Assembly (NCBI GenBank): GCA_903953195.1
Contig: CAJBIS010000276.1
Span: 1 to 7,577 of the forward strand
Reading direction: 5' to 3'
Source of the DNA: an uncultured Actinomycetes bacterium
GTDB taxonomy: Bacteria; Actinomycetota; Acidimicrobiia; Acidimicrobiales; Microtrichaceae
DNA length: 7,577 nt
Shown: piece by piece, positions 6,468 through 7,577 of the stretch
Numbering within the stretch: the stretch's first letter is position 1
Layout of the letters: every line of letters starts with the position of its first letter
Translations under genes and position numbers: made by a program
Notes under the pieces: model-generated
The model's database searches: none
The model's input: the letters and a program-made list of their open reading frames with translations, nothing else
Told to the model about the DNA's origin: nothing

Positions 6468-6495
6468 GAACGGGGACCCCGAAGGGCCCCCGTTC
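6468..6495. terminator. Probable bidirectional terminator hairpin between recO and RDD gene
   Basis: GAACGGGGACCC (6468-6479) pairs with GGGCCCCCGTTC (6484-6495) around a four-base CGAA loop: eleven pairs and a single A/C mismatch at 6476/6487. It lies 47 bases after the recO stop and 40 bases beyond the stop of the opposing RDD gene, so it can serve both transcripts. There is no U-tract on either strand, which is common for terminators in high-GC actinobacteria. Confidence 0.7.
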
Positions 6496-6497
6496 GC

Positions 6498-6511
6498 GAC
6501 TCGAACGAGTC
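6498..6511. terminator. Second hairpin of the recO/RDD convergent terminator region
   Basis: GACTC and GAGTC pair around a GAAC loop two bases after the main hairpin. For transcripts leaving the RDD gene it comes first, at 24 bases past the stop. It may act with the larger stem as a tandem terminator, or simply be a chance palindrome; the close adjacency favours the former slightly. Confidence 0.4.
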
Positions 6512-6534
6512 GGATCAGCTGCTGTGTGCTGCGA

Positions 6535-7275
6535 TCAGGCGTCGACCACGAGGGTGTCGGCGAACTGGTCCCACGGCGTCTGACGACGCTCCTGGGTGAA
6601 CAGCGCGATCAGGCCCCAGATCAAGAGCACCAGGAAGGCGAGTGGGCCGAGGCACGGGATGATGTTGAGCAGGTGGACCGCAGCCCGCTTGTAGCCCTGC
6701 TCCTGGGTCACCGCAGCTCCCGACGAACCGATGACCTTGATGCTCAGCACGATGCCGCCGATCGTCTGGCCCCGCATCCCGATCATCAACGCGTAGTACA
6801 GGAAGTACAGGATGTTCACGATCAGGCCCGCCAGCAGAGGACGGAAACCGAAGCTGGAGTTCACGCCGCTGCTGAACGCTCCGCCGACGATGAGATAGAT
6901 CGGAATCGAGACGATCCAGAGCACGATGGCGTCGATGACCAGCGAGACGATGCGCTTCCAGGGCTCAGCGAGCGCCTGGCCGCCGGTCATCGGTGCGCTC
7001 TGGTACGGCTGCGCGGGCGGCGGGGCGAACCCACCGGGCGGCTGCGCCGGAGGCGGGGCGTACCCACCGGGCGGTTGCGCGGGCGGGGGAGCTGCCGGCG
7101 GTTGCATCGGGGGTTGCGCGGGCGGGGGAGCTGCCGGCGGCTGCATCGGCGGTTGAGCCGGGGGCTGCATCGGGGGCTGCATCGGCGGCTGGCCGGGCGG
7201 CGGGGGCGGCGGTGCGCCACCTCCGGGCTGGAACGGCGGCTCGCCGGGTGGCGGCGGGACGTTGGGGTCGCTCAT
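6535..7275 (-). CDS. RDD family membrane protein with Pro/Gln-rich N-terminal tail
   Basis: This 246-residue protein combines a low-complexity N-terminal tail (about 1-95, dominated by Pro, Gln, Gly, Ala and Met) with a C-terminal RDD domain. RDD signatures are WKRIVSLVID (106-115, Arg108 and Asp115), GQTIGGIVLSIKVI (169-182) and RQTPWDQFADTLVV (231-244). Hydrophobic segments lie near 109-131, 147-165 and 203-227. The family is found in cytoplasmic membranes; some members have been linked to ion transport, but most are uncharacterised, so no substrate is proposed. By analogy the Pro-rich tail would be cytoplasmic. The ATG at 7275 is chosen because GGAGG (plus-strand 7284-7288) sits eight bases upstream; a GTG at 7290 overlaps that site. 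The tail is encoded by tandem DNA repeats. The gene converges on recO and diverges from glyS. Confidence 0.88.
   Translation of the reverse strand: MSDPNVPPPPGEPPFQPGGGAPPPPPPGQPPMQPPMQPPAQPPMQPPAAPPPAQPPMQPPAAPPPAQPPGGYAPPPAQPPGGFAPPPAQPYQSAPMTGGQALAEPWKRIVSLVIDAIVLWIVSIPIYLIVGGAFSSGVNSSFGFRPLLAGLIVNILYFLYYALMIGMRGQTIGGIVLSIKVIGSSGAAVTQEQGYKRAAVHLLNIIPCLGPLAFLVLLIWGLIALFTQERRQTPWDQFADTLVVDA
7008..7073. repeat. 33-bp tandem repeat (two copies) in the RDD gene tail
   Basis: Positions 7008-7040 and 7041-7073 are two adjacent 33-base units differing at three positions. They encode, in the minus-strand gene, eleven-residue units of the type GGYAPPPAQPP and GGFAPPPAQPP. The period is a multiple of three, so frame is kept. 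The array runs directly into the 39-bp repeat beginning at 7074. Confidence 0.8.
7074..7151. repeat. 39-bp tandem repeat (two copies) in the RDD gene tail
   Basis: Positions 7074-7112 and 7113-7151 are adjacent 39-base units that match at 37 of 39 positions. Each encodes a thirteen-residue unit, PPMQPPAAPPPAQ, on the minus strand. Shorter GGCTGCATCGG-type units continue to about 7190 and encode further MQPP steps. The near identity indicates a recent duplication by slippage or recombination. Confidence 0.85.
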
Positions 7276-7326
7276 CTTCGGATCCTCCACGAGGTGTTGT
7301 GCGAGGCGCGGAAACCTGCAGCGAGA

Positions 7327-7332
7327 ACGCTA
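7327..7332 (-). promoter_or_regulatory. Putative -10 hexamer of the RDD gene
   Basis: On the minus strand this reads TAGCGT, the same hexamer as in front of the YncE-type gene. It lies 51 bases before the ATG at 7275, leaving a leader of about 45 bases that includes the ribosome binding site. I find no clear -35 element. Confidence 0.35.
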
Positions 7333-7450
7333 GCGGTGCGACCGGGCACCCGCGCGCATTCGTGGTGCGCGGCGACGTGCCCGGGCCAGCTGCAGGTCGC
7401 TCGGCGTGGCGCCCGACGCTCGAACTCGCGGGGTCCGGCACTCACGGCGG

Positions 7451-7456
7451 TAGCCT
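7451..7456 (+). promoter_or_regulatory. Putative -10 hexamer of a leaderless glyS transcript
   Basis: TAGCCT fits TANNNT and ends eight bases before the ATG at 7465. There is no Shine-Dalgarno sequence between them, so a leaderless message is the simplest reading. A -35 element is not obvious in the GC-rich upstream bases. Confidence 0.5.
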
Positions 7457-7464
7457 CCGTCACC

Positions 7465-7577
7465 ATGTCCGCAGCAGCCGCACCCACGCCGGAACTCTTC
7501 GACCGCATCGTCAACCTGACCAAGCGCCGGGGTTTCGTCTACCCGTCGGCCGAGATCTACGGCGGGTTCCGGTCCAC
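7465..7577 (+). CDS. glyS: Glycyl-tRNA synthetase, 5' part
   Basis: Only the first 37 codons are present; the gene continues beyond the window. The product charges tRNA-Gly with glycine in the cytoplasm. After a short Ala-rich start the residues LFDRIVNLTKRRGFVYPS (11-28) and AEIYGG (29-34) match the highly conserved N-terminus of the class II homodimeric (alpha2) glycyl-tRNA synthetase found in actinobacteria, eukaryotes and archaea, rather than the alpha2-beta2 enzyme of most Proteobacteria. Some annotations name this form glyQS. ATG 7465 fits the family N-terminus and follows a -10-like TAGCCT by eight bases. It is divergent from the RDD gene across 189 bases. Confidence 0.92.
   Translation, partial: MSAAAAPTPELFDRIVNLTKRRGFVYPSAEIYGGFRS

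Noticed and set aside
7008..7200. The regularly repeating block considered as a CRISPR array or other non-coding repeat.
   Set aside because: There are no unique spacers, all periods are multiples of three, and the minus-strand translation is a continuous Pro-rich tail leading into an RDD domain.
7353..7371. CGCGCA/TGCGCG inverted repeat with a seven-base loop in the RDD/glyS spacer.
   Set aside because: Only six GC-rich pairs; expected often by chance in this composition and not placed at an evident promoter element.
7315..7396. CCTGCAG and CTGCAGG, seven-base inverted copies about 70 bases apart between the RDD gene and glyS.
   Set aside because: The core is the self-complementary CTGCAG, so the match is little more than one repeated six-base word; no further extension.

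Overview
The window reads as a chromosomal housekeeping region of a high-GC Gram-positive bacterium. Composition is strongly GC-rich throughout. GTG starts are common, some promoters appear to abut start codons (leaderless style), and the secreted proteins are lipoproteins with Ser/Thr/Asp-rich linkers. Together with the gene content (ybeY, CNNM/CorC, era, uppS, recO, glyS) this points to Actinobacteria, and I would guess the Acidimicrobiia (Ilumatobacter-like). The class is an inference from style, not something I could verify.

Layout. Positions 2-3242 (+) form a compact operon-like run: the 3' part of ybeY (rRNA maturation endonuclease), a CNNM/CorC-type membrane protein with CBS domains, the GTPase era and the prenyl transferase uppS. 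ybeY/CNNM and CNNM/era overlap by 4 bases (GTGA and ATGA), which suggests translational coupling. uppS follows era closely but carries a promoter-like hexamer just before its likely start, so it may also have its own leaderless transcript. Positions 3244-5552 hold two secreted beta-propeller lipoproteins facing each other tail to tail: a kelch-type protein on + and a YncE/YVTN-type protein on -. Their coding ends overlap by 10 bases. recO (5702-6421, +) is divergent from the YncE-type gene across a roughly 150-base spacer containing a 12-bp inverted repeat. recO converges on an RDD-family membrane protein (6535-7275, -) across a spacer with strong hairpins. The RDD gene is divergent from glyS, whose first 37 codons close the window.

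Functional reading. YbeY, Era and glycyl-tRNA synthetase belong to ribosome maturation and translation, RecO to recombinational repair, and UppS to the lipid carrier of cell-wall synthesis. The two propeller lipoproteins are the accessory part, and their role is unknown. The RDD protein has a long Pro/Gln/Met-rich cytoplasmic tail built from recently duplicated DNA repeats.

I do not see a mobile element, CRISPR array, phage gene, tRNA or rRNA. Nothing here amounts to a clear new defence or metabolic system. The points most worth a second look are the propeller pair, the inverted repeat in front of recO, the leaderless-style start signals and the repeat-expanded RDD tail.
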